Origin: Hybos culiciformis
Taxonomy: Eukaryota > Arthropoda > Insecta > Diptera > Hybotidae
Direction of reading: 5' to 3'
Length of the DNA stretch: 64,000 bases
Assembly: GCA_964007475.1 (NCBI GenBank)
Contig: OZ023275.1
Location: 21,431,829 to 21,495,828, forward strand
Shown: in pieces, positions 50,638 through 63,800 of the stretch
Position numbering within the stretch: the first letter of the stretch is position 1
Layout: every line of letters begins with the position of its first letter
Notes under the pieces: model-generated
Told to the model about the DNA's origin: nothing
Databases searched by the model: none
The model's input: the letters and a program-made list of their open reading frames with translations, nothing else
Translations under genes and position numbers: made by a program

Positions 50638-51065
50638 GGGAGTGGCTACAGTTACGGTAACCGTAACTTTTTTTTTTTGTTTAGTGATTACGGCAAAGTT
50701 TTTTTTTGAGCATTATGACTTTTTTTTTAAATAAAAAGTTGTTATGCTGAATGGGGAACGGCAGCCGCCTCCCCCAAACCCCCTAGGGCTTCTTTTTTTT
50801 TTTTTTTTATTTTGCTTTGGCGCTTCGCGCTTATAAAACTATTTTTGTATAACGATGTAAGGTTTTACTATTCTTGCATTTTTTGTATGACGATGAAATT
50901 AAATTTTTTTTTTTTTTTTTTTTTTTGACAAAAAAAAAATTGCCGTAACTTTAAGCATTGCCTAAAAGTTACGGTTGCCGTAACTTTAAAAAAAAAAATA
51001 AGTTACGTTAACCGTAACTGTTAAAAAAAAAATAAGTTACGGTTACCGTAACTGTAGCCACTCCC
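50638..51065. mobile_element. 428-bp TIR element with GTAACCGTAAC palindromes
   Basis: The ends GGGAGTGGCTACAGTTACGG and their exact mirror image pair without mismatch for 32 bp. The inner part of each end is itself palindromic (AGTTACGGTAACCGTAACT); the right end carries three such palindromes in tandem, separated by poly-A. The centre has a GC-rich phrase (GGCAGCCGCCTCCCCCAAAC, then GGCGCTTCGCGC). No target duplication is obvious, so the superfamily is unassigned. It lies between the last kinesin exon and the DGK exon. Confidence 0.82.
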
Positions 51066-51152
51066 ATTAATTTTAGATTGAACTATACGATTACCTATAT
51101 TACCTAAAAAAAAAAAATTTTAATTCAAATTTTATAATTATTTTCTTTGTAG

Positions 51153-51539
51153 GTATTATAGGTACAAATAATTTGATTTCGATAACATAACAACATCATC
51201 ACGATAATATAAGAAATTTAGCAACCAATATTTTACATTCAACTCCAAATAATAATTTGAATACAACTATTGGTGTTGTACAACCAACGACATCAGGAAA
51301 TATATTAGTTGAAGAGAGATATCAACAACAGCAACAACCAACCTGCAATTGGTGTTATACCATTGGGGACTGGTAATGATTTGGCACGCTGCTTACGATG
51401 GGGTGGTGGATATGAAGGTGAAAGTATTCCAAAATTAATGGAAAAAATAAGTCGATCAAGTACTGTAATGTTGGATAGATGGAGCATAGAAGTTACAAAT
51501 AATAATCAATCAATATTGGAAGATGTGCCAAAACATAGA
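51153..51539 (+). pseudogene. Diacylglycerol kinase (type I) catalytic exon with broken upstream frame
   Basis: 51333-51539 encodes [40 protein letters not shown] and [11 protein letters not shown], the end of the DGK catalytic domain as in animal type I (alpha/beta/gamma) enzymes, which phosphorylate diacylglycerol to phosphatidic acid. It ends at KHR before GTGAGA, a plausible donor in phase 0. Upstream from 51191 a Q/N/T-rich coding-like stretch (NLATNILHSTPNNN to [13 protein letters not shown]) lies one frame away, with a TAA at 51188-51190 preceding it. So a frameshift near the CAA/CAG run plus a stop separate it from the acceptor at 51152. If the exon instead starts at 51315 it could be intact. 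Neighbouring DGK exons were not found. Confidence 0.7.
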
Positions 51540-52081
51540 GTGAGATTTATTTATTTTATATTTTAATTGTATTCAAAATTGTTTGTCTCTTACTTCTCTT
51601 GTTATTATTATTCTAACTAATGTTCACTTTATGCAACTATATATTATGAATATTGTATAAATACTATGTACGTATACATACATTGTGGTTTTTTCATTCA
51701 TGTTACTAATGAACTTATGTATATATATTTTTTTTTTTCAAAAATTTGTATTCAAGGAAGAATAAAAAGCCCATAAGAGTAATTGACCATATTTTTAAAT
51801 TAATTTTACATCACATAAAAAAATTTAAGAATATTAATATGGTCATATATTATGTGCTTTTAATATTAATTACTAAAATTTTTCGTTTTTAAAAATTTAT
51901 GTTTTAATTTTTATAAGAGAATTTATGTAAATTTGTTTTTATTATTTTTATGTTAAATAATAAATAGTATTTCAACATTAACTATATCTGATTCTTATTT
52001 TTGCCATTTTGGTTACAACAGTTTTTTTTACTTTAGCAAAGTTACCATTAAATGAGCTGACATTTTGTTAATTGATGTTAA
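51540..52081. other. AT-rich non-coding spacer after the DGK exon
   Basis: It begins with a GTGAGA donor and continues as intron-like AT-rich DNA. No further DGK exon with the expected conserved NYFSxGxDA motif was found here. Confidence 0.6.
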
Positions 52082-52309
52082 TGTTAATTGTAAAATATAC
52101 TTTAATGTAAACTCACCATTTTAGTCCTCCTAAAAGGAGGGCCTATTCAGAATATTTTTAGTTTTTCGCAAATATCTCGAAAATATGAATGGGTAAAAAC
52201 GCACCGTTTTCGAAATATTTGCGAAAAACTAAAAATATTCTGAATAGGTCCTCCTTAGGAGGACAAAAATGGTCAGCTTACATTAAAGTATGTTTTACAA
52301 TTAACATCG
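52082..52309. repeat. Long hairpin, arms about 100 bp
   Basis: The left arm GTTAATTGTAAAATATACTT, TCCTCCTAAAAGGAGG, TATTCAGAATATTTTTAG, GTTTTTCGCAAATAT is mirrored on the right with few mismatches, leaving a loop of about 25 bp around ATGAATGGGTAAAAACGCACC. It lies just inside the right arm of the putative TIR block. A single-arm relative is at 9537-9595, so the unit is a dispersed repeat present here as a head-to-head pair. Confidence 0.85.
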
Positions 52310-52711
52310 ACGGCAGTCATAGAATTGTCCTTCGATGTCCGTCATATAAGTGACATTTAAGTAAGATTTACAACTAGCTTAGTAGTCAGCCTGATAACTG
52401 ATCCTGGAGACAGTTTTAATTCTGACTTATATGTTAGTTTCATAACTAACGGCTACGTCAGCTATATTCTTTACCTTAATGCTTGTCGTATACCTAACGT
52501 TCAGTCGTAATTTACGGTTACAAATAACTAGCTCGAAGGCACTTGATGTATGGGCAATGTCAGTTATTTGTCACCTATATACGATCCATGTCGTACTTTT
52601 TATATATCCTTGTGGCTAACGTGTTCATATCATTAGTATACTAAGTTAGTTAACAAATGATGTTTTTTATTTCCGATGAACTAGACAAATAACTGACTCG
52701 TGGTATATTGG
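52310..52711 (-). repeat. Right arm of the putative TIR block
   Basis: Less AT-rich than its surroundings, it ends TGGTATATTGGG, the mirror of the left end at 46975. It contains GTTAGTTTCATAACTAAC at 52434-52451 and four ATAACT/AGTTAT phrases (52524, 52562, 52689 and nearby). No coding potential was recognised. Confidence 0.6.
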
Positions 52712-53439
52712 GAAAGGTTATGTAAATATTGTAGGTGAAGTTAATATAAATACCCTTGATTTAAATATAATCTTTGAAAAAAAAAAAAAAAATACAAAAT
52801 TTTAATATTCGGATCAAAGCGTAAAATTATTTTTTTTTTTTTTAGGAAATTCTAAAAACTTTTCTTGTTTTACTATTTTATGTGCAAAACTTTGATATGA
52901 TAAATATTTGTCGTTTTTGGTTTGGTATATACATAAATATGATGTGTATATTGCAAATATTGATTTCCGTTTCCACATTTGTAATGTTATAGTTATAATT
53001 TTTTATTCGACGTGTGATTCGATGTGTGTATGCATTTTCTTGGCTTAGTTTAAGTAACTACATATTTAAAATTTCTCCAGTATTTAGCCGGTCATACTTT
53101 TTATTTCAATTAATGTGTGGTTAATAACTTTTAATACTTGATTTAATAAAAACGTAGCTTTTAGCTTTAGCTTTAGCTTATGTCCAAATTAAACTAGGCA
53201 GGCCAGTAGATCTAAATGTGCTTGCATTAACGAAAGATGGGAAAGGGCTGAAATTCTTTAACATCACAGGGTGGGCGTAGCGGTCTGTGTTATAGGCAAC
53301 AGACCAGGTTACGAGAGTGAGTGGCGTTAAAACGATGCACTAGCGCTGATTGGGAACCACGCTTTAAGATTAAAACAATTAACACGAATACCTGGAAAAG
53401 AAATCATTAAAAGTTGGGTGCGAAAACTTTGTTTAGAGC
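52712..53439. other. Non-coding; GC-richer islet of unknown nature
   Basis: 53160-53480 stands out: it opens with three TTTAGC units, then has AAAGATGGGAAAGGGCTGA, and a small hairpin GGTCTGTGTTATAGGCAACAGACC-like (GGTCTGT pairing with ACAGACC). No tRNA cloverleaf, transposase or exon could be recognised. Confidence 0.45.
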
Positions 53440-53735
53440 CATCACTGTGAAAAAATTGGTCTTGCGGTTTTGCTTTGATTATAGGGTTAATACAATCTCG
53501 ACTGAAGTGATTTTTTGATATGTTGAAGAGTGTAGAACTAGCTCCACGGTGAATGAGACGGATTTTTAACTTTTTTTTTTGGCTAAAATTGAAAACTTTA
53601 ACATATTTGCTGAAATTGTAAAGTAAAAAAAATAAATAATAAATAAAGCTAAAATATCACTCTCCAGGGCTGACGTGAAATTTCGAATTTCTTTAATTTT
53701 TTAAACAATTTTTAATTAATTTCATTTAAGTTATA
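53440..53735 (-). repeat. Inverted, diverged copy of the 31.7-kb repeat
   Basis: Read on the minus strand it follows 31630-31925: the AATTTCACGTCAGCCCTGGA core, AGCTTTATTT, and later AATCAAAGCAAAACCGCAAG and CAATTTTTTCACAGTGATGG. Internal differences and gaps show it is older than the 31.7/33.2-kb pair. Confidence 0.7.
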
Positions 53736-56700
53736 CCTAAGACTATTTCATATTGATTAAAGATTGGATTAGAATCACTAGAAATGGTTGGCTGAGGCCA
53801 GAAACATTTTTCGAATTCATATCCGTGAGGCAAGTATGGTTGCGTGGCTTTATTTCGAACAACAACCGTCTTCTAGATTATGTCAGAGTTGATACGAAAA
53901 AATAAATCTTAAAAATGCCCCAAACTCAATATCAGAAATATTTGATGCTAATGCCATTAATTTAACACAATAGGTTTAAAAGAGAGTAATTTGAATTCAT
54001 GAGAAATTTATTTTATTATTGCAAAAGAAGTTATTGAAGAAATGTTAAGTAGGTACTCAGTGCAGGATATGATTCCAAACTTAGTTAGATTCATTAAAAA
54101 TAATTTCAAATAAAATTAGTTATGTTATAAAAACTTAGCACACGCTACATAGATTTAATTAAAATTCGAATATTGAATGATTTAGAAGAGAAAGAAAATG
54201 ATTAAGAGGTAAAAAATGTAAATTTTTTGTTTTTATTATTATTATCATTATATTTATTATTATATTAATTTAATTTAAACAGTTACATAAGTATTTACAT
54301 TTACAATTCATGCTAATCCCAACTTAATTTTTTTTCCTCAAACAAGCAGCATTATAACCTGTAATAAGTATTATTGAGAATAGATTGTTTGACTGTCTAT
54401 TATATTTTTATATTATTGTTCGATATAGTTGCTTGAAAAAAAATTAATGAATTCCTGTTGGTTGAAGAACTTAAAAAATGTTTAATTATCCCTATTATGT
54501 CCACGAAAATGTTTTTAGATTAAAATTTTTATAATGTGCATAAAAATAAGCTAACAGCTTATTTTTACATATGGATTTGTTTTTGAAAATTTTGTTTAAG
54601 AAAAATTTAAAAAGGGGAAATTTTTACTTTATGAGAATTAATTCCCTTCAGCAAAGGTTCACACATTATTCAAACGAAAAGTTTGTAAATTTTTCCGATA
54701 GAGAGATTATGTCATTACAGTGAAAATTTATTAATATTTTAATGTATCATTTTTATACTTTGAACAAAAAAAAAGTTATTATAGAAAAATATCAAAGAAA
54801 GAATAGTAGAAATATAATTATGTAGTACTTAATTTTTTCTTTACTTTGCTTTGTTCAAAAATTTGGATTTTTTTAATTTCAACTTGATTAAATCACGTAA
54901 TAAAAATATAATAATAAAGGAACTGGTTTCTAAGTCTTTTTTTTTTCAGATATGTTCATTATCAAATGGTGGCTATGTTGGGTTGTATCCCTAATAGTGT
55001 TGATACCTTAAAAAGCCTAATTCAAATGATGAAAATTTGACTTTTGGAAAATATTTTTTTTATCAAAATTTAACATTTAATTTAGAATTTGGACAAAAAA
55101 TTTTAAATATTATGCCGACCATAGTCTTCTAGAATCTAGATTATCTACTTATTCTTTGAAAACTAAAATATGTATATTTTAATTTGTGTTATTTATTTTA
55201 AGTCTCAAAATAAAAGAAGCAATACATATTTATTATAATTTAATTATCATTCAGTAGAGTAGATATTTGTTTTTATTTTATTTTGAGAGTTAAAATCTTA
55301 TTTTATGTACTTTTTTGTTAAGATATACATTATGATGTTAATGTTTTGTTATTTTTAATATTTATTATGTTTCAAAATAAATTATTTACTAACTACATAC
55401 TTAGATATGTATACAACTCAAAAAGGGCTTAAAATAAATAATTTTTTAATGGTGGAAAGAAACCGTCCTCGATATAAATTAATGTAAAATAGCATAATAA
55501 CTTTTTTTTTGTTTGCTTTGGTTACAAAATATTTGCAGCTAAGTTCAACAATTATAAACTTTTTTTATTGCATAATATACAGGTAAATCATATATTAGGT
55601 TCAATTAATATTTTAGTTAGTAGTAGTAGCTTTATTATATTATAATCATATATAACAAATTGTATAATTAATATTATACATATATAATATTAGCAAATTG
55701 TATAATTCGATATTATACAATTTGTTAAAGTGATATTATTGTTGGCTTACTAATATATCATATTCCTCCATTTGAAACGAATATAACGCCAGCTATCTAC
55801 CATTCCCATATGTTAACAAAACATTTTTAATATATATTGTCAGTGTATTAAATAAGGTTTTTAAAATTTCTAATTTAAATACCTATCGTAATAAATGTTC
55901 AAAAAAATTTATGCAAATCATTATTTTTGTAATTGGATTTTAAAGAAAACACTTAAAAAAATAAAATAAAAAAAATGTTTATAATGAAAACAATTGTCAA
56001 AAACATCAATATTGTTGACTTTCGTTTAACAGTTGAACGTATATTTTCTTTTACATCACAAAATTTACATGCAAAATGTTATTTTTGTTTAAATTTATTG
56101 TTTATCAATATTTGAAATAAATCTGCAGGGCAACTACCTACTGATTTTGAAATAAAAAAAAAAATACTTTTTCTTATTTCAGGAAGCCACTCACTCTTAC
56201 CACCACTATTTGCAAAGAACAAAAAAATATTATTAGCATATTTTTTTAGCAAAAAAAGAACACTCGAGAAAGACCAATCTATAACAAAATAATAAAAAAA
56301 AATATAAAAAAAGAAAATAAAAATTATTGAAAGTAATTTATAAATTTAAATAGCAGTGAAAATTGTTTTAATATAAATATTTTAAGAATGAAAGAAAATC
56401 ACCAGCATTTATATTATTTTCTGTGTCCAATAATAAAATCTTTACTTTCCAAATTTATATTATCCATCCTCATACTTTACGAAATGGAAAATCATAAATA
56501 TTATATCTATAGGAAAGAAACACATTTTGAATAAATTTTTATTTTTTTGCTTTAATATATACTATGAGATTAATATCAAATAAAATTCCTTCCTGACCTC
56601 CAAGAATTTTTTTTTTTTGTTTTGAGAATAATGTTGATGTTGAAAGAAGGAAGAATAAAAAATTATAATCAAAAATTTGCATAAACGCGTCTTTGATATT

Positions 56701-57589
56701 TTTGGGTGTAACATATTTCGCAAGCGATATCAAAATTAAGTATTTTTAAAAGTGAAAATCTTTATTGAACGCAAATAAATATATGTATCTAAATTAATCC
56801 ATTAAATAAAATGTGTAAATCATGTGATAGACTTTCGATAAGTGAGTAAAACCTTATAGTGTACTATAGGTCTTTGTAGTCTTTTATTCATCTATACGTA
56901 TTATATCCGCTCATTTCTTAAAACAATTTCGTTTTTAAGAAGATAAATATGTGAATACGTATATATAGGTAAATTAAGTATATTTTATTTTCTTCTTTCT
57001 AATTATAATGTCTAAAACGTGATCCAATAATATATATATAATAAAATAATTTAATAAAAATTTTAAAACTAAGTTTAAAACTAAATTTTCTTTAAGGAAA
57101 CATTTTATTATTATAGTTTTAAATTGTATTTGACTCTCACTATATAATTCTAGTTTTTAAGAATTTATAAGACAAAAATCTTATTTTAAGTTCATGAGTT
57201 ATGAAAAGTAAGTTTTCCTAAATACCAAAAATAGTACAGAGTTAGAGTATAGTTATTTTCTACATTCTGTTATAGGGTTTCTGAAAACTCGGGTTTTCAG
57301 GACTCGGCGAGTTCGAGTCTCAAATTTGCAAAACTCGTCGAGTTCGAGTCGAGTCCGGATCAACAAAAAAAATTCTAAAAATTTTATAAAAATTTGAGAT
57401 ATTAATTACATTACAACGCCTAGAACTACAACGCCAAGAACCAAAAATTTTAGGTAAAACTCTTGTTATATCATAATATTAATAGGCATTCGACCTCGAC
57501 CGTATCTATGTATCAATCAGACATCTATTGGAGTTAAAATAAAATATAAAGTATAGAGACATCTATTGGAATTTAAATATACATATTAG
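53736..57589. other. AT-rich non-coding DNA
   Basis: No exon was recognised. 57285-57360 contains repeated GAGTTCGAGTC phrases (ACTCGGCGAGTTCGAGTCTC and CTCGTCGAGTTCGAGTCGAG), a short internally repetitive patch typical of a dispersed repeat. Confidence 0.55.
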
Positions 57590-57770
57590 GGTGTGCCATT
57601 TTTAGGCGACTTTTTTTTTTCAACGAAAAAACAGGCTGAAAACTTGCAAGAAGGTAAGAAAAGAAGCCTGTTGAAAGCGGAGCTCTTAATATTAATATTT
57701 AGAGGTGCCTCTATCTAATTTTCCATTTCCCATATAAATAACATGGGAAAAAATTTTTTTATTTTTTAAT

Positions 57771-57853
<83 letters not shown>
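57590..57853 (+). repeat. Repeat fragment ending in a (TA)n tract
   Basis: 57593-57770 starts TAGGGTGTGCCATTTTTAGG and is less AT-rich, with GAAAGCGGAGCTCTTAATAT and GAGGTGCCTCTATCTAATTT. It looks like one end of a dispersed element. It is followed by an uninterrupted TA dinucleotide run of about 76 bp (57777-57852). The opposite end was not found. Confidence 0.5.
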
Positions 57854-57857
<4 letters not shown>

Positions 57858-60800
57858 TTCACAAACATAGGTGTGTATTTTTATAATATAGTTCAATTAT
57901 CTTATTTTATGGAATAACTTTGAGAAAAAAAAACAAAAAAAAGAATAATGATTTTGTTGAAAATAAAAAAATCTTTTTCTTATAAATTATACAATTTTTT
58001 GTATTATTTATTAAATTTCCCTCTTATTCGAATGAAAGAGTCAAGAAAAAGGATTAAAACTTTATGAAGTCAGCTAAACATAAAACTTTAAAATTTTATT
58101 CAATAAACAAGCTTACGTTGTAAAAAGCAAATTTGATTTAGATGAGATTAAAGCAGATTCATTGGGTATTTCGATTCCTTTCCTGGCATTATATTTAATA
58201 TTGTTATACTGAAACTTTTCACGGAACCCATAACAAATACTATAAACAAAAAATTAATAATATTTGCCTGTAAAATAAGATACCTTTGATGATATATACA
58301 TAAACTGATTTTAATTTCAAAACAATTAAGAAAAATTTTATTTCAAATATTTACAATTAGATAGACAGATTATAAAATAGGAATTAAATGATATTTAGAT
58401 GACCTTATAATTTATTCTATTTTCTTACACAGCACAAATTAATGTGTATATATAATTACATCTTCATAGTAAAATATATCTGCACATCATCTAAATAATT
58501 TTACGAATACAATAATATTGTAAATTTGAAATGAAAGAATATTATATATTTTATAGTGAAAATTCTGAAAATAATTTAATATAAAGAGTCCTTGTCCAAT
58601 TTAGAAGTTGAGTATGTGTTGATGTGAGTCATCGTAATTGTAAATACTTTCATTTTTAAGGCAAATAAAATTCTAAAAGCTTCAGTTAGAGATAAAATGC
58701 ATTATAGATACTTCACATAAAAACAATTAAGAAATAGTAAATAATGCACATATAATTGTTTTTAGAAGATATAATTGTTTTTAGAAGATACAAAAGTAAT
58801 GCAATTTAAAAAGCTTTGAATTTACTCCAACTGTATGCAACAATTCAAACATACCCGTAAAAGGTCAAACTATTTGTAGTTTGCCCTTTGTGGCGCAAGC
58901 CATACTTTGAACTTTTAGTTTAGTTAAAAGAAAAACAATCTAAAACTACAATGATTCAGGATACGTCTTATACATTACTATTTTTGTTGAATCAGTTTCA
59001 AAATGCAGGTAGGATCCAAATCGGTATAGTCTCTGTTTATACTGAAATGAAATAATCATTATTGAAATCAAGAAATAATATATATAATAATCTAGTATAA
59101 TTTATGTATAAACAGACTTTTAAGATACTTATTTTTGCCACTTACAATTTATAAACATACATAATTTTGACATATGAATTAATAAGTGACTAAGTGTATA
59201 ATGTTTTTTTTAATTTTCGTAGATACATTTTAGATCTTTGATTTTTTTTTTAATGTATTTAGAATTTAAAAAAAAATAAATATTCTTAAATATCTTAAAA
59301 ATCTTCATTCAATATTGTATTATTAAATGCATAAAAGATAACCTAATTTTAATAATGAAGAAAACTTAAGTATACACATCGAAATGGGTGAAAAAGGATT
59401 TGAAGATTTTCAGGATAATATTTCACAAATTTTCACTTCACATAATCTTTATATAATGTATATGTATATGCCAGAAAAAAAACATCTAAAATTGAATTTA
59501 AGGATTTTATCAATTGATGATAACAGAAATTAAGTCAAAAATCACATCACGTTTCTGGTTAAGTTAATAAAGCGTGGCCAAGTATAACAGAAATCGTATT
59601 TTTTAAAACACACATTTTCTTTTTTAATATATTCACAGTCCGTTACAATTAATTACGAATAGCAAATACATATGAGAAAAAAAAAACACAAGAGCTGTCA
59701 CAAGATTTTTATTTACATTGAAATTAGTATGAAAATCTAAATTTTATTTGAACTATAAAATATTAATTAGTTAATAATAAAAAATTAATATTTTCTAAAT
59801 ATTTTATTTTATAAATATTTTATAAATTGAAATAAAATTTAAGTTTATCAATTTTCATACAAACTTCAATAAAAAACACAAGAGCCGGCGGGACGTTTGA
59901 TAGATGTGAAACATCGGAATTATTTTGTACAGATAATATTGATAACTTTGATAGAAATTTTGATTTTAATTTTATAAATTTCATTGGATGTTTAATATTT
60001 TTTTGTTTTATTTCCATTAATTATTAATGCAAACCAAAGAACACAATATTTATTAAAATAACTAAAAAATATTTTTTTTTTTTATAGCACGAACGGATTT
60101 CTTTAATGTATCATAAGATTATAAGAAAATAAGTTTGGAAAGGCTATTAGTTGTTTTTTTCTGTATGAAAAAATCCAGTTTCTAAGTTAGTTCTCATTTC
60201 ATTCGTACGACGGTGTATGCCTAATCAATCTGTATGCATTTTTTTTTAATAAATTTTCATTGTAGCATACTAAAGTCAACCACTGTTTTGCACTAAGCGA
60301 CAAGACAACAACAAAAAGCGAAACAAATATCCAATTTCAAACTTCCAATTGGAAAGAGAAAAAAAATATCAAACAAAAAAAGTTTTAAGCGTATAATAAA
60401 AGAAAATTTATTTAGTTTTGTTTTATATTAAAAAAAACAAATAAATATTTAAATTTAAATTAAATTTAACATTCAAATTCAATAGTAAATTTAAATAATT
60501 TTTAAAAAATTCAAAATTTCAACAAAAAAAAAAATTTTTGTTTAAACTTTTTTTTTTTTGTTTATCATATGTTAGTGACACTTAGTGTTCAAATTTTTAA
60601 TAAATTTTTCCACAAGAGCGTCTGATAAGGAACTACGTTAGAAAAATAATAATAATAAAGATAATAATTCATTAAAATTCGAAAAGTTTTAGGAATGATT
60701 ACGATTCGATTCAAAGCACTCTAAGAAAAAAGTTAGCTTGTTTATACTAACAACAATTTTTCAACTAAATATTTTTCTGTAATAAGAACTCTAATAAGGA

Positions 60801-63800
60801 ATTAATTAAACTATTCGGGGCCATTTAAGTAATATTATATTATGCTTACAGAGTCAAAATTCAAATGTTCAATGTTTGTTCCTATCTTGCAAAAATTGGT
60901 GTAATCAAATTTTTACTTGCTAATCAGTGTTCTGCATATTACGAAGAACAAATAAATAAATTGTTCTAGCTTCGAATAGATATGTTATCGATATGGTAAC
61001 GAGTTTTTAACCCTGACACAACTTAAAACATTTTAAATTTTTTGCGCGTAGTTTCCTTTGAGCTTATCTCTGATATTAGGTTGCATTTTTTTAGGTCAGA
61101 GCTAAACATGATACGGTCGATTTTCTAAAGATGTCTAACTCCTTTTGAACATGTTTAAATATCTCAATTAGAACAAGACATTAATTCTTATCTTTCTGTT
61201 GGAAAAGGTATTATACCTACTGATAAAATTCTTTACATTTTTTGTTCTTATGATAATGATGAGTTAATGAGCTTTCGAATTGATTGACGACTAGAAATAT
61301 TAGTAAAAAAAGATATATAAATTTATAGATCTTTTTATATGCCACGACACTGATACATGTACGTATAAATAAAATTCAATATTAAATACATCCCATTAAA
61401 AAAAAAATGTTATTTATTTCTTGAATACAAAATTAAAATTCTTTTAATGGTCGAATCCTTTTTTTTTTGCATTTTTATTGAACACATTTTATAATAAACA
61501 AGAAGAAATTGATCCTCCTCTTTTCTGCTATAAATTTCTCATATTTCTATAGCCTGAGTTTAACTTAGAATGAAAAAAAACGAACATTAAAATTGTTCAC
61601 AGGAATATACATCAATATTTTTATCGGTTTGAATTATATAATACGTAAAAATATAAATACACTTTTGGAAAACTGATTTTTATTTTTATTTTTTTTCCAC
61701 ATTCATAATAATAGACCAAATATTTGCAAAATTCAAGAGAATTAAACACATCTTGAACATATAATTTTATTTTATTTTTTTGACAAATTTCGAAGAATAA
61801 TATGTATAATATAATACATATAAATATCTAGCTCTAGAGACAGTTTGTGGTGTGTCTTTATTTTTTATGGTTCTTTTTCTATTTTTGTAATTTATTTGAA
61901 ATTTTATTGTTATTATGTATTATATGTATAATAATATCGATACGTGTTTTAGAATAAAATTAAGTTCTATTTGAAATGCAAATAAATTTTTATTTTATAT
62001 TAATATATTATACATATTTTTTTTATTTTGTTTTTTTTTTTTTTCCTAAACATTCTTTCAGCCTATTTAACATTAACGCAAATGCATAAAATACTTTTTA
62101 AAAGTATATATACTGAGTTAAAAAATCTAACAATATTATTCAAAAAAGAATTTAAGTCTATAAACTTGTGGTATTTAAAAGCATCTTCTTTACTATTGCA
62201 AAATAATATCTTTCCTACTTTTTAACTCGACGTTTGCCTAAATTTAAAAATCCATACACTTACTATATACTTACTACACTGTATAGTGTATATAATATTG
62301 AAAAACTTCAATTTAAATTATTTTTAATTTATTTATTCATAATAGTACTAATAAAAATGTCGAACTGCCTATCGCATAAATGGAGTATAGAGCTCGCTTT
62401 CAACAACTGAAATATTTTTCACCCTAGCTTAAGCATTAACCATCTATGCATCTAGCATGTACAAAAACTACTCTATAATACTATATAATGCTTAGGTACT
62501 ACGAAGTAATTCTATTTTATACTTATGATGATACAATTGATCTCCTCAAGAAACACTTAGTAGAAAGTAGATTTTGCAGTTACTACAATATAATTTTGAA
62601 ACTATACTTTATTTTTTTTCTTATTTAATTTAATTGTTTTTGTACTTAGAAAATATTAGACTGGATTTAGATATTGATATAGATAGATGGTCTTTTATTT
62701 TGTTTTCCTTGCTGTGTAAAAAAAAATATTTCTTTCTATTTTTACTTATTTGTTCAAATGAATTTAGTCAGAGTGGTCTGGGAAAAAATAAATAATCAAG
62801 AAAAGTTTCCTTAAAATTAAAAAAAAAATCTCTTTATTCCTGCTTTGCTTCAACTAATTTTATGTCCATTGAATTTTTTTCTTTTGCTTTTGTTGGATAG
62901 AGAGAAACATGAAAATTTTCCTAAATGAGATAAAGTATCTTTTGAGAACTTTCATTACTCACTGAATTAAACAAATAAATGTAATCATTGGTTCTTATTT
63001 AATTTTTTATTCATTTTTTTATTTTAAATAACTTATTAAAGGATTAATGAGTTTAATATAACTTATTGTGAATTTTTTGAATTAACAAGAAAATAAGGAC
63101 AAGAAAATATCACCTTATAAAAAAAAAAAAAATTATTTATTTTCAATTAAACATTTTTTTTTCAATATTGAAATTGAGAATGAGATTAAAAAGTAAAAGG
63201 ATTTAATAAATTATACTTTTAAAAAGGATTAAAAGTTTAATGTTTATATTTTTCCTACACTTAGTGATATCATAAAATAAATTAATTACATTAAACTTAT
63301 ATTTATTTATTTATTTATGTACATAACATCAGGTTCAATAAAATTGTTATTTCAATATAATAAATTGTATAAATTATTAAATTGGTAAAATATACATTAT
63401 GTATTATTAATTAGATTTTATTTTCAGGCGGTATATTTGATTAAGTTGGAAAACGATGTATGTACTCTTATTATATAAGTCTACATCGCTGCACGACAAA
63501 GAATTATGGCCCGTATATGTATATATACAAAAAAACAATAAAATTGTTCATTGCAGCACCAAGATTCAAAGTGCTAATTACTGAAATTATTTGCATTCAA
63601 TCTAGGGCTTCTAATTAATTACTGGTATTGATCTGTTGTGTCGCGCTGGCCAATGTTTAAAATTTTGAATATGTTGACATTTAAGTTAAAATTTAAACTT
63701 CAAGAAAATTATTTTTTAAAAAATTTCATTTAAACGAGTATAATGTAAAATAGAATAAAACTTAAGTCTTCTGGATAAAAAAAAAGAGAACAAAATATGA

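Larger units (their letters stand above)
46975..52711. mobile_element. Putative TIR-bounded block carrying kinesin and DGK exons
   Basis: The left end reads CCCAATATACCATCGCGCCA and the right end, reverse-complemented, reads CCCAATATACCACGAGTCAG. Both are followed by several hundred bp of clearly less AT-rich sequence (46975-47540 and 52250-52711). Both arms contain GTTAGTTnTGAAACTAAC and several copies of AGTTATTTGT/ACAAATAACT. AAA abuts both outer ends, a possible 3-bp target duplication of little weight in this composition. If the arms are one element, it contains six kinesin exons, a smaller TIR element and a DGK exon. Alternative: two independent copies of one repeat family inserted in introns in opposite orientation. 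Confidence 0.45.
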
